From the NCBI RefSeq assembly GCF_021654335.1, contig NZ_AP023423.1, positions 2,417,001 to 2,481,000 on the forward strand: a DNA stretch of 64,000 nucleotides, read 5' to 3'. The position numbers and the translations under genes are program-made. This DNA comes from Sideroxyarcus emersonii. Lineage in GTDB: Bacteria; Pseudomonadota; Gammaproteobacteria; Burkholderiales; Gallionellaceae. This document shows positions 36,715-44,204 of this stretch, one piece after another (position 1 is the stretch's first letter; the number at the start of each line of letters is the position of its first letter). The notes under the pieces are model-generated. The model was not told where the DNA came from and did no database searches. It saw only the letters and a list, made by a program, of their open reading frames with translations.

Positions 36715-37095
36715 CTAGAAGGGGTAGAACCATACGAGTCCGACAATCGCATGGACCACCGCCAGGGTCATGCTGAGTGCCGCGAATACCATGTGTGCCA
36801 CAAAAACTTGTTTGCCATATACCCCCATGGCGATCCCCAACCCCCCGGTGATCATCACCAGCGTTATCAATACGACGCCCAGCAGGAACATGATGCGCTG
36901 CTTGTCGTTGTCGGTGATCGATTTGGCGTGTTCAGTTTCTCTATGTTGCTTGTTGAATGCCTGAAGGATCTGCGCGCTTTCCCCCTCGTGCGCCGCTTCT
37001 TCTGCATGTGCAGGCAAAACGAACATCATCGAGAGTGATGCCAACAGCGTTATAAACAAGGATCGAAGAACTGGATGTTTGATATTCTGCAGCAT
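36715..37095 (-). CDS. Exported two-helix membrane protein with paired histidines
   Basis: A 126-residue protein with a signal peptide (cleaved near AHA, residue ~31), a polar Glu/His-rich segment (32-65) and two membrane helices (~68-90 and ~96-122). H101 and H115 lie in the second helix 14 residues apart, the spacing seen for axial ligands of the two haems in b-type diheme cytochromes; a homodimer could supply four ligands. No family was recognised. It begins the run of small genes (36.7-40.2 kb) between the MFS-like gene and the oxidase core. Confidence 0.65.
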   Translation of the reverse strand: MLQNIKHPVLRSLFITLLASLSMMFVLPAHAEEAAHEGESAQILQAFNKQHRETEHAKSITDNDKQRIMFLLGVVLITLVMITGGLGIAMGVYGKQVFVAHMVFAALSMTLAVVHAIVGLVWFYPF

Positions 37096-37101
37096 GATGT
37101 T

Positions 37102-37377
37102 CTACTTGATGGAAGGGTTGTGGTTTTCATCGGCCGTTTCAGCTGTATTTTTTCTCGCTGCGTTACGCCATGCCAGCACCACCATCAGCACGAACGGCGC
37201 GAATACACCCATCAGCAGGAAGATGAAGATATACCAAGGGGTTGAGATGGTAACGTGGGCGAACCGGTAACTGTCGACCGACGCTTCTGCCAATGGAATC
37301 TCGGCCATCCCGAAGGTGATCAAGGCTATTTTCGTCATTAAATGTTTCAACACTGTCTCCAGGAATCTGTCACTCAT
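37102..37377 (-). CDS. Small exported membrane protein
   Basis: A protein of about 91 residues from ATG 37377, which overlaps the end of the SUMF-type gene (ATGAGTGA, coupled start); a later ATG at 37338 would give 78 residues with a cleaner signal peptide (MTKIALITFGMAEIPLAEA). After the leader comes a short periplasmic stretch (SVDSYRFAHVTIST), one membrane helix (~54-78) and a basic then polar C-terminus. Function unknown; the neighbours suggest an accessory subunit. Confidence 0.6.
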   Translation of the reverse strand: MSDRFLETVLKHLMTKIALITFGMAEIPLAEASVDSYRFAHVTISTPWYIFIFLLMGVFAPFVLMVVLAWRNAARKNTAETADENHNPSIK

Positions 37378-38428
37378 CCACGCTCGATGCGCAACGGAAT
37401 CCGTAGAAATCCGAAGCGTAGTTCGGCCACGAATAGTCCCTGTGGTAAGTGGCGGTTGAAAACGGATCACCTTTCCAGGACCCGCCGCGCAATACCTTGT
37501 ATTGCCTGTTTACCGGGACCAGGTCGGCCACCTTCATCGTCTTGTCTTCTTCGCTTTGCACCCGTGCCATCTTGCCCTGGAACACTTCGGCAGCGGCATC
37601 CGTTCCCTTATAAGGCTCAAAGTCGTCGGCGACCCACTCATCGACGTTCCCGGCCATGTCGTATACGCCGTAAGGGCTGACGCCATTGGAATAGGTATTT
37701 ACGTTGCTGGCTGAGCCCACATTGTAATAAGTGTTCAGGCGCGCCGGATCCATTTCATTTCCCCACGGCCATCTCCGGCCGTCCGTCCCCCTGGCCGCCT
37801 TTTCCCATTCCGCCTCTGTCGGCAGACGCTTGCCTGCCCACTTGGCGTATGCTGTTGCATCGTACCAATTGACCAAGGTGACAGGATAAAGCGCAGTTCC
37901 TTGAGGAATTTTCCCATCTTTCCAGTCTGACGGCGGTCTGTGCCCTGTCGCTGCAATGAAGCGCGCATATTGCGCATTGGTCACCAGATATTTGTCGATC
38001 CGGTAAGCCTTAAGTTGTACGGTATGCTGTGGATGCGATGCCGCATCGGCATTTTTCAGGTTGGTTCCCATCAGGAATTTTCCGGCGGGAATAAGCACTG
38101 ATGAGCCAAGCTCTTTCCATTGCTCTGGCGTGAGCAGTGCATCGGCTTCAGCCGGTGTATAACCTGCAGCCTGATTCTTCCGGTTCTCGTTTTCTTCGTG
38201 CAGGGCAATATCTTCGCCGGCCGCACGGATTCGGGAGGACTCTTCTTTCAGGTTGTAGGTTGCCAGTGCCCGCATTTCTCCCATGCGGATGGAACCCAGT
38301 TTTACCACGTGCAGGCTGCCCCCTATCATGACCAGCGCGATGCAGGTGATGATGGTGGCAGAGAGATATTTCTTTTTCCGCTGCAAATCCGCCGGGGTCT
38401 GAACAGTGTTCTTGTTCATGGTGGGCAT
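37370..38428 (-). CDS. Membrane-anchored SUMF/FGE-fold protein lacking the catalytic cysteines
   Basis: A 352-residue protein with an N-terminal membrane helix (~21-41), a charged linker, and a formylglycine-generating-enzyme-like domain (~105-350). Family marks are PAGKFLMGTNLKNADAASHP, RLPTEAEWEKAARG, YDMAGNVDEWV and RGGSWKGD...GFRCAS. The paired cysteines that do catalysis in true FGE are absent in the GGSWKGDPFSTATYHR region, so it should not make formylglycine. NirV-like members of this fold accompany respiratory enzymes. The ATG at 38428 overlaps the preceding stop (TGATG). Confidence 0.85.
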   Translation of the reverse strand: MPTMNKNTVQTPADLQRKKKYLSATIITCIALVMIGGSLHVVKLGSIRMGEMRALATYNLKEESSRIRAAGEDIALHEENENRKNQAAGYTPAEADALLTPEQWKELGSSVLIPAGKFLMGTNLKNADAASHPQHTVQLKAYRIDKYLVTNAQYARFIAATGHRPPSDWKDGKIPQGTALYPVTLVNWYDATAYAKWAGKRLPTEAEWEKAARGTDGRRWPWGNEMDPARLNTYYNVGSASNVNTYSNGVSPYGVYDMAGNVDEWVADDFEPYKGTDAAAEVFQGKMARVQSEEDKTMKVADLVPVNRQYKVLRGGSWKGDPFSTATYHRDYSWPNYASDFYGFRCASSVDE

Positions 38429-38874
38429 CACGATTCCTTTTCCATGGCCGGCTGCGTATCCATTTGCGCAGCCTTGCTTGAACGGCCATATACATTCTTG
38501 ATCACAACTTCGCCCACGATACCGCCGATGCCAGCTGCTTCCATGGCCAGGATAACGTAGAAGCCCCACCATCCCATCGGATTCAGCGTGCTGCCATGCG
38601 GGGTCCCTGTGACATACAGAATTTCTGCGTAACTGACACTGCGCACTATCAGCGGAGGAAAATAGCACAACCATTTCCCGCCCATGCCGAATATCCAGGA
38701 CACCACCAAGCCGACAATGAACGGAACGATGAAAATATCCACCATCCAGGCGAAGCTAAATGTCGACAAGCCTGAAAAGAGCTCCAATCTCACCCCAAGC
38801 AGTTTGTCGCCCATATGGTTAAGGGCCACCCCTGCAAGCAGTGCAACCATACCCGTAAGAAACCTGTGCTTCAT
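38428..38874 (-). CDS. Small polytopic membrane protein of the oxidase cluster
   Basis: A 148-residue protein with about four hydrophobic segments (~7-22, 43-62, 65-85, 103-127) and a charged tail. An aromatic-rich GMGGKWLCYFPPLIVRS segment lies mid-protein. No recognised domain. It is coupled at both ends: its start overlaps the cytochrome gene stop (ATGA) and its stop overlaps the SUMF-type start. The tight coupling indicates a fixed-stoichiometry partner of these proteins. Confidence 0.7.
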   Translation of the reverse strand: MKHRFLTGMVALLAGVALNHMGDKLLGVRLELFSGLSTFSFAWMVDIFIVPFIVGLVVSWIFGMGGKWLCYFPPLIVRSVSYAEILYVTGTPHGSTLNPMGWWGFYVILAMEAAGIGGIVGEVVIKNVYGRSSKAAQMDTQPAMEKES

Positions 38875-39353
38875 TTTTGCGGCTCCTTTCCAGTCAGTTT
38901 TTCGTATTCTGCCTTTTTGGTCTGCTCCAGATACCAGTCCTTGACCTGCAGGCTGGCAAGATATTTAGCCAGTACGCGTCGTTGCTCATCCGGCAATCCC
39001 GCATACGAGGGCATTCTGTACTCTTTTTTCAGGCGGGAGGGTAGTGTGGCTTGGGGATCAGTTGCAGATAAATATTGATACAACCAGGCTTCACTGCGGA
39101 TTGCCCCGATCCCGTCCAGCATCGGAGCGGGCACCGATTGCAGCACATCTTTCAGCGTCCACAAACTATGGCAGCTCTTGCAGCCATTGTCGCGAATGAC
39201 ATCCATCGCCTGTTTTGCCACTTCCGGAGTAGCAGTGCTGTAGAAGGGAATATCCCGGTCATGCTTGTCCTCAACATGGAAAGCCGATTGCACCATCCCG
39301 CCCACAACCACCAGCCCAATCAGGGCCAGAACTGCTTTTTCCCCGCGCCTCAT
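38871..39353 (-). CDS. Membrane-anchored monohaem cytochrome c (copy A)
   Basis: A 160-residue class I cytochrome c. An N-terminal helix (~7-23) anchors it; the haem site is C58-K-S-C-H62 and M114 in YRMPSY is a likely sixth ligand. The N-terminus MRRGEKAVLALIGLVVV closely parallels MKKGEKILFGIIGFLVV of the cytochrome at 45342, so the two are paralogues. It would hold one haem c on the periplasmic face and pass electrons toward CcoO. It overlaps both neighbours by four bases. Confidence 0.88.
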   Translation of the reverse strand: MRRGEKAVLALIGLVVVGGMVQSAFHVEDKHDRDIPFYSTATPEVAKQAMDVIRDNGCKSCHSLWTLKDVLQSVPAPMLDGIGAIRSEAWLYQYLSATDPQATLPSRLKKEYRMPSYAGLPDEQRRVLAKYLASLQVKDWYLEQTKKAEYEKLTGKEPQK

Positions 39354-39634
39354 GCTCCTAACTTATGCTTTCCCGCATTTTGCTGGGCCAAAAAACGATT
39401 CCGACTTTCAATCTGTGTCTTCATTACGGAGCGACTTTTTGCATATTCGTCGGCCGCCATTTTTTCCTGGTCCTTTTCATCAAAAAGCACATATTTGATG
39501 TCCTCATCAAACTGCTCATTCTTGATACCCCAGCGTATCCAGTAGACCACCGCCATAATGATCACAGCCCCGATGATCAGCCACAGATATATGGTCCAAC
39601 CATCCGGAAGGGTTTCTATGAAATTTGCCATCAT
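39350..39634 (-). CDS. CcoS-like small membrane protein
   Basis: A 94-residue protein with one helix (~15-35). It is followed by YWIRWGIKNEQFDEDIKYVLFDEKD, in two pieces; the [W/R]xGQFDD...ILFDD pattern is typical of CcoS, the cbb3 assembly factor. A longer charged C-terminus (MAADEYAKSRSVMKTQ) is unusual. CcoS is needed for haem and copper insertion into CcoN. It overlaps the cytochrome c gene by ATGA. The match is pattern-based; it could also be a structural CcoQ-type subunit. Confidence 0.65.
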   Translation of the reverse strand: MMANFIETLPDGWTIYLWLIIGAVIIMAVVYWIRWGIKNEQFDEDIKYVLFDEKDQEKMAADEYAKSRSVMKTQIESRNRFLAQQNAGKHKLGA

Positions 39635-39658
39635 GTTCTCCCGAACTACGTATTTGAC

Positions 39659-39979
39659 TTAGAAAAGATAGCCGTTAAGCATTTGAACGGCGCCCAGAAT
39701 AATCGCCACCACTATACCGATTATGATCGCTGAAAACATAAATCGTTCGCCCATCCGCATGTCAGTGGGACGATTTTTGCTGTACATGAAGGCAATTACG
39801 ATCGCCGAGAAAACAGCTATGCCGACCAGCAAAAAAACAAATATCCACTCGCTGAATTGCTGACTGCGCATTCCCTCGATGCTCAGATCAAGCTTGGGGG
39901 AGATTTCAGAGCCTATTTGCGAGATGCTGGGATTTGTAAATTGAATTCCGGAAAATAAAATCTTTAACTCCTGCATCAT
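39659..39979 (-). CDS. Two-helix membrane protein of unknown function
   Basis: A 106-residue protein with a polar N-terminal ~44 residues (periplasmic or cytoplasmic), two membrane helices (~44-65 and ~80-103) and a short positively charged loop YSKNRPTDMRMGERF. Nothing is recognised. It lies 24 bases upstream of the CcoS-like gene and is probably co-transcribed. Confidence 0.6.
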   Translation of the reverse strand: MMQELKILFSGIQFTNPSISQIGSEISPKLDLSIEGMRSQQFSEWIFVFLLVGIAVFSAIVIAFMYSKNRPTDMRMGERFMFSAIIIGIVVAIILGAVQMLNGYLF

Positions 39980-40132
39980 TTGGATACTAACTGAATTATA
40001 AGGCCCCGGCTAGGCCGAGGCGCTTATTTCTCCAAACTAAGGAGTTGATGCATGTCAGCCAGCTACCATCTGCATCCAGTGCTACGCTTGAAGCAATTTT
40101 GCGCTCAAGCGTGGACGGTTTCTGGCTTGTAA

Positions 40133-40237
40133 TTAACCCTTAATACGGTCGATGAACAAGCCGTATATGGTTGGACACACAAACACGACAACAATAATTC
40201 CGAAAAGCACGCCAGGACCGTAGTCAACTTCAATCAT
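40133..40237 (-). CDS. 34-residue single-helix microprotein (paralogue of the one at 30971)
   Basis: MIEVDYGPGVLFGIIVVVFV then a tail ending FIDRIKG: one membrane helix with basic end. A GGGAG precedes the ATG by seven bases. It shares PxVxFGxxVVV and I[D/E]RI with the 33-residue protein at 30971. It lies 67 bases after the CcoP-like gene and is the size of CcoQ or other minor oxidase subunits. It is too short for usual gene finders. Confidence 0.7.
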   Translation of the reverse strand: MIEVDYGPGVLFGIIVVVFVCPTIYGLFIDRIKG

Positions 40238-40304
40238 TTTAATTCTCCCAATTAATTACACAGGAATCGGACTGTCGAGACTAATTCTCGCCAGTCCGAA
40301 TCTA

Positions 40305-40922
40305 TTAGTGCTTATGCTTCGGCTGCCATGTAGAAGGAGGAAGCCTCTTGATAAGAATAATCACCAGCGCGAAGAAGTAAATCACGTAGAAAATGTCGAT
40401 CGTATAGCCCTTGTCCCACCAGGGCTGTTTCCTCTCGCGCGTGCCGTCAGCCTTGAAGTTTCCTTCGAAGTTTGCCAGCACGATCTGATCGCCGACTACG
40501 GTGTATTCCTCAAGATCAACCCCTTTTGCCATCAGCGCCTCTACTTGAGGCTTGATGATGCGCAGGTCGTTCATGGTGACCGGATGGCGCTCCAGCAGTG
40601 CATCGTACGGACCACCCACGTTCATTTGAACGATCTTCTTCATCGCAGCGTCGTCATCCTGAATCGATGCAATCTCAGGAGAGTTCATTGCTTTTACATA
40701 GCCGGCATAAATCGCCGCTGTTGGACGCTGACCCCAGAGCGGGAAGGTGATCGCAAAGGCGGTGAATACCGTCAATACAACCAGCAATACCACCGGCATC
40801 GGCATGCGGTGATTGTCTTCCGTGATACCGCCGAGGTCTTCCCTTTCCCACAGCTGCTTGTCTGCTTCATTTGTCGCCGAGTCGACCATCGTAACTAGCG
40901 GCTTATTAAAATTCCAAGACAT
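40305..40922 (-). CDS. Haem-less CcoP-like two-helix protein (copy B)
   Basis: A 205-residue protein: cytoplasmic N-terminus, helix (~42-60) ending in FPLWGQRP (60-67), a periplasmic domain (~68-175) and a second helix (~178-195) with a basic tail. EDNHRMPMPVVLLVVLTVFT resembles the CcoP region before YPGLG, and the gene sits directly after ccoO as ccoP normally would. There is no CxxCH at all, so the two haems of a normal CcoP are missing. The periplasmic domain is longer than in copy A (32161). It probably docks a separate cytochrome c. Confidence 0.7.
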   Translation of the reverse strand: MSWNFNKPLVTMVDSATNEADKQLWEREDLGGITEDNHRMPMPVVLLVVLTVFTAFAITFPLWGQRPTAAIYAGYVKAMNSPEIASIQDDDAAMKKIVQMNVGGPYDALLERHPVTMNDLRIIKPQVEALMAKGVDLEEYTVVGDQIVLANFEGNFKADGTRERKQPWWDKGYTIDIFYVIYFFALVIILIKRLPPSTWQPKHKH

Positions 40923-40938
40923 TATTATCTCCCCCTCG

Positions 40939-41895
40939 TTACTTTAGACTCAACATGAAGTCGATCAGGCTGCGGATCTCCGAATCGCTAGCGTAGCTGG
41001 GAACTTCCGGAGGCGTTACGCGTTTGCCTTCGCGGTAGTCGTTATATTCAGCACGCCACTTGTCGTAATCGATCTTTTGACCGGAAGCATCCTTCTCACC
41101 CCACAGGTAGTCGAAGCGAGGCATGATCGAGTGCGGCTGAACCAGGCGCGGATTGAAGAAGTGCATCATCATCCACTCTTTGGAAGAGTTGCGCGAACCC
41201 ACATGCATCAGGTCAGGAGCCTTGCGGTCAGAACCGAACGCGGTTGGAGACTCGCCGTTGAAGTCACCCAGCATCGGAGGAGCGCCGAAGACCTGCCAGT
41301 CCTGAGTCTGTTCAGGCAGCAGGGTATGACACCACCAGCAACCCTCGCGCACGAACATTGTCTTGCCTGCGCCCGCGTGAGAAACATCCTCATCCTTGGC
41401 CACGCGCATCACATCTGCCGGAGTCCAACCCTTGGTTGCGGTCAGGTTCTCGATGTAGTTGTACTGCTTGCCCTGGTAGGAACCCTTGCTCACCGCGAAA
41501 ACCGCACCAGTTGCCTTTTGCGCATCGGTAATATGCCCCTGCTCTACGCTCAACTGCTGGATTCCCTCACCCAGGATGCGCGGGTGCAGCACACCAGCCG
41601 GGAACGAAGTTCCAGACTGGTACACATACACGGAAACTGCTTCGCCCAGTGGGTTGTTCGACTTAGGATCAGTCTTCAACGCCACAACCAGCGGCTTGTT
41701 CTTGCCCTGCAGGAACGGGTCATCAAGATTGAAACCCGTTTCATGACCCACCGACAGCTGCTTGGTAAGAGCAACCTCGGTGGATGACACTGCCGCAATA
41801 TTGATACTCGGCAACAGCAAGGTAATGCACATCGAGCCGCCTAGCGCCACGGCGAAAATCCTCGATCCTATCTTATACTCCCTAAATCCAGCCAT
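40939..41895 (-). CDS. ccoO: CcoO-like monohaem cytochrome c subunit, enlarged
   Basis: A 318-residue protein with an N-terminal helix (~12-35) and a haem site C186-W-W-C189-H190. KAPDLMHVGSRNSSKEWMMMH (in two parts) matches the CcoO PDLxRVGGRYSDEWH region, and M258 in HSIMPRF is the sixth ligand. Standard CcoO is about 200 residues; here ~130 residues lie between the helix and the haem domain. It would take electrons from soluble or anchored cytochromes and pass them to CcoN. It lies 33 bases after ccoN. Confidence 0.85.
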   Translation of the reverse strand: MAGFREYKIGSRIFAVALGGSMCITLLLPSINIAAVSSTEVALTKQLSVGHETGFNLDDPFLQGKNKPLVVALKTDPKSNNPLGEAVSVYVYQSGTSFPAGVLHPRILGEGIQQLSVEQGHITDAQKATGAVFAVSKGSYQGKQYNYIENLTATKGWTPADVMRVAKDEDVSHAGAGKTMFVREGCWWCHTLLPEQTQDWQVFGAPPMLGDFNGESPTAFGSDRKAPDLMHVGSRNSSKEWMMMHFFNPRLVQPHSIMPRFDYLWGEKDASGQKIDYDKWRAEYNDYREGKRVTPPEVPSYASDSEIRSLIDFMLSLK

Positions 41896-41928
41896 GCTTA
41901 ATCTCCCTAAATTTTACACAGGCTAATA

Positions 41929-43335
41929 TTAGCGCTCGTATCCCAACTCGTGAGGCATACGGCCCTGGGGAACTTCAGTTCCTTTGCGCGCTGTCATCCA
42001 CATGTTGTACAGCCACAGGACGTTGCCGATGAATACCAAGGTACCACCGATCCAGCGGGCGATCATGTATGGGTGCTCGGCAATCACGACGTCGATGTAC
42101 GGAACTTCGTAAATCTTGCCCGCGCCCTGGATCAGACCAGCGATCGTCATGGAAACCCAGTATGTGGTGAATCCGATCAGCAGCAGCCAGAAGTGCATGT
42201 TAGCCAGCGTCAAGGAATACAGCTTGCGCTTCATGATTGTTTGCAGGCCGAGGTAAACGGCTGCCGACTCCAGGAAGGTAGAGAAACCAAGCAAGGCCAA
42301 GTGCGCGTGAGCAACGATCCAGCCCGTACCATGGATGTACCAGTTGATCGCGCGAGTTTGCTGGAAACCACCCTGCATGTTCAGCGGAATGGCCATCAAG
42401 CAACCAGTGATGGTAAAGCGCACTTCGACGTTCTCTACGAACATGTGCCACTTGCCCTTCATCGTCAGCATGATATTGGAAACGAATGCAATTGCCGGAA
42501 CCAGAATCAGCACGCCTTCCACGGAAGCAAAGGACTTGAGCCACTCAGGCAACGGAGCCGACATCAGGTGGTGCGCAGCCGGTGTGGAGTAGAACACCAC
42601 CACAGACCAGAAATGCAGGTGACCAATGCGGTGCGAGTACAGCGGATTACCGGTCACCTTCGGAATGGTGTAGTAAGCGATCGCAGCTGCAACAGGAGTG
42701 ATCCACAGACCCAGCACGTTATGCGCAAACCACCAGGTCAGATACGCCTCGGTCAAACCGGTCAGATGGAAGAATTCAGGCGAGTTACCCACCAGGAAAA
42801 CGATGATCACCATGAAGATGGCGGCAGCGAAGAACCAGTTGGTCGTATAGATACCCTGCGTGCGGCGATTCAGGATAGTCATCCAGACGTTGATAGCCAG
42901 CGGGATGAATACGAAGAATGCCAGGTACAAGTCGATCGGCCACGGGAAATCGGAATACTCACGGCCGGAAGTGACACCCGCCCACAGAACAGTCAAGCCC
43001 AGCAGCAGGCCAACGTTCCACAGCAGACAGTTCCACAGACCCAGCTTTTCCGACCACAGCTTTGTGTTGCCCAGCGCAGGCGTGATGTACATCATCGCCA
43101 TGGCGAACGCCATCGAGATCCAGCCGAAAATCACCGCCATCACGTGCACTTGACGCATGTGACCGAAGGCGAAATAAATATTACCCGTTACAAAATCGGG
43201 GAATGCGAGCTTGGCCGCATTAAAAGACCCCAATCCGGTACCGATAACAAACCAGATAATTGAAGAAAAACCAAAGAATACTGCCGCCGAACCAGACGGT
43301 ATGTCTTCGTTCTTGGCAAATAGATATTTAAACAT
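41929..43335 (-). CDS. ccoN: C-family (cbb3-type) haem-copper oxidase subunit I
   Basis: A 468-residue protein with 12 helices. Low-spin haem ligands are H64 (RQVHVMAVIFGW) and H345, the high-spin haem ligand is H343 (VAHAHLALLG), and CuB ligands are H205 (WWFAHNVLG), H255 and H256 (TPAAHHL). Y249 in VVVFYSTPAAHH aligns with the cross-link tyrosine of CcoN, so oxygen reduction is expected rather than NO reduction. At the FEGP position of CcoN, in helix IX, this protein has MQGG: a usually conserved glutamate is Q321. The neighbouring accessory genes support a cbb3-like but divergent enzyme. Confidence 0.9.
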   Translation of the reverse strand: MFKYLFAKNEDIPSGSAAVFFGFSSIIWFVIGTGLGSFNAAKLAFPDFVTGNIYFAFGHMRQVHVMAVIFGWISMAFAMAMMYITPALGNTKLWSEKLGLWNCLLWNVGLLLGLTVLWAGVTSGREYSDFPWPIDLYLAFFVFIPLAINVWMTILNRRTQGIYTTNWFFAAAIFMVIIVFLVGNSPEFFHLTGLTEAYLTWWFAHNVLGLWITPVAAAIAYYTIPKVTGNPLYSHRIGHLHFWSVVVFYSTPAAHHLMSAPLPEWLKSFASVEGVLILVPAIAFVSNIMLTMKGKWHMFVENVEVRFTITGCLMAIPLNMQGGFQQTRAINWYIHGTGWIVAHAHLALLGFSTFLESAAVYLGLQTIMKRKLYSLTLANMHFWLLLIGFTTYWVSMTIAGLIQGAGKIYEVPYIDVVIAEHPYMIARWIGGTLVFIGNVLWLYNMWMTARKGTEVPQGRMPHELGYER

Positions 43336-43367
43336 GCATCTCCCCCTAAGCTCAAATGAACACTGAA

Positions 43368-43475
43368 TCAGTGATTGGCACTATCTTTATCTTCGTGCGG
43401 GATAAGAATGTACCAAGAAAGCAACATACTCGAAAAAGCCAGCAGCACGCCCAGCGATCCTGCGATTAAAGTCAT
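43368..43475 (-). CDS. 35-residue single-helix microprotein upstream of ccoN
   Basis: MTLIAGSLGVLLAFSSMLLS then WYILIPHEDKDSANH: one helix and a polar C-terminus. AGGGGAA lies close to the ATG. It is placed between the 93-residue protein and ccoN, 32 bases from the ccoN start. The composition resembles other minor oxidase subunits. It shows no similarity to the other microproteins that I could see. Confidence 0.65.
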   Translation of the reverse strand: MTLIAGSLGVLLAFSSMLLSWYILIPHEDKDSANH

Positions 43476-43520
43476 AGTCGTTCCCCTAAATTAAATACCG
43501 AAGAATTTATACAGCGCCAG

Positions 43521-43802
43521 TTAAGCAGCCCGATGTTCCAGCTTGTAGTGCCGAGACAATCCAACATACAGAATCACGCAGAACACCAAACCGAAAACGA
43601 TCATCGCCCAGTCGATAAAACCGGTGAATGTCGAAGGATCATAGGCAGTACTTCCACCACCACCCCAGTTCGCAAAACCGCCACGCCCCATCAGGCACAT
43701 CAAGGCAGCACCAAACACGCTGCCATTGCCCATGCCCGTCAGCATGCCGCTTACCACAATCAGCCACATGGATAGAGATTTAGTCTCTTTCTTTGTACTC
43801 AT
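43521..43802 (-). CDS. Two-helix glycine-rich membrane protein, first gene of the ccoN operon
   Basis: A 93-residue protein with two helices (~12-38 and ~64-84) and a Gly-rich periplasmic loop (GRGGFANWGGGGSTAYD). It is the promoter-proximal gene of the minus operon that continues with the microprotein, ccoN and ccoO. No family was recognised; a minor subunit or assembly factor is the simplest guess. AGGGGGGGG lies just before the ATG. Confidence 0.65.
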   Translation of the reverse strand: MSTKKETKSLSMWLIVVSGMLTGMGNGSVFGAALMCLMGRGGFANWGGGGSTAYDPSTFTGFIDWAMIVFGLVFCVILYVGLSRHYKLEHRAA

Positions 43803-44204
43803 GACCCCCCCCTAAGTTATGAAAATCAATACTTCGCTCGAAACAAAAATCAACACTTCACGCCAAACAAAATCCAGAATCCGCACCCCGCGGCAGCCGC
43901 CCAGCCTCTCAGCCAGAACCCCAAAGCCCGCCCCACGGCTTTCGCCAAGCAATCCAGGACGCACGTATTTGCTTCTGCGGATGTTAAATAGCATCCCCTC
44001 GCCTTGTCAAGGGAATTATAGGCGACGGATTATATTTAGCCCCACTTATGCTGAATTGACGATAATTTAACGTTAATTTAACGTTAGTTGGGCGCAATGA
44101 CACTATTGCCTCAGGGATTTCTTGGTGCTAATATCGCGCCGTCCTAAGAGGGTGTTTTAAAGTGCAATTGAATCAATAACCATAAACCGACCAAGGAGAT
44201 ACAG
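43803..44204. promoter_or_regulatory. Divergent control region of the two oxidase-cluster arms
   Basis: About 400 bases without a convincing gene between divergent operons. Near the minus operon a near-repeat AAAATCAATACTTC (43822-43835) / AAAATCAACACTTC (43846-43859) has a 24-base period. Near the plus operon TTTAACGTTA occurs twice (44066-44075 and 44077-44086), an 11-base period that puts both on one face of the helix, just after TTGACG (44056-44061). No FNR/ANR palindrome (TTGATN4ATCAA) is seen. The cognate regulator is unknown. Confidence 0.55.

Noticed and set aside
37370..38428. Active formylglycine-generating enzyme / sulfatase activation system
   Set aside because: The catalytic cysteine pair is missing and no sulfatase gene is present.
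41950..43263. 437-codon plus-strand frame opposite ccoN
   Set aside because: Mirror frame of ccoN, rich in His, Gln and Arg, with no ribosome-binding site.
41929..43335. Nitric oxide reductase (NorB or sNOR type) as identity of the subunit I gene
   Set aside because: Y249 at the cross-link position, three CuB histidines and adjacent CcoO, CcoG and CcoS-like genes fit a C-family oxygen reductase; NorB-type glutamates are absent.
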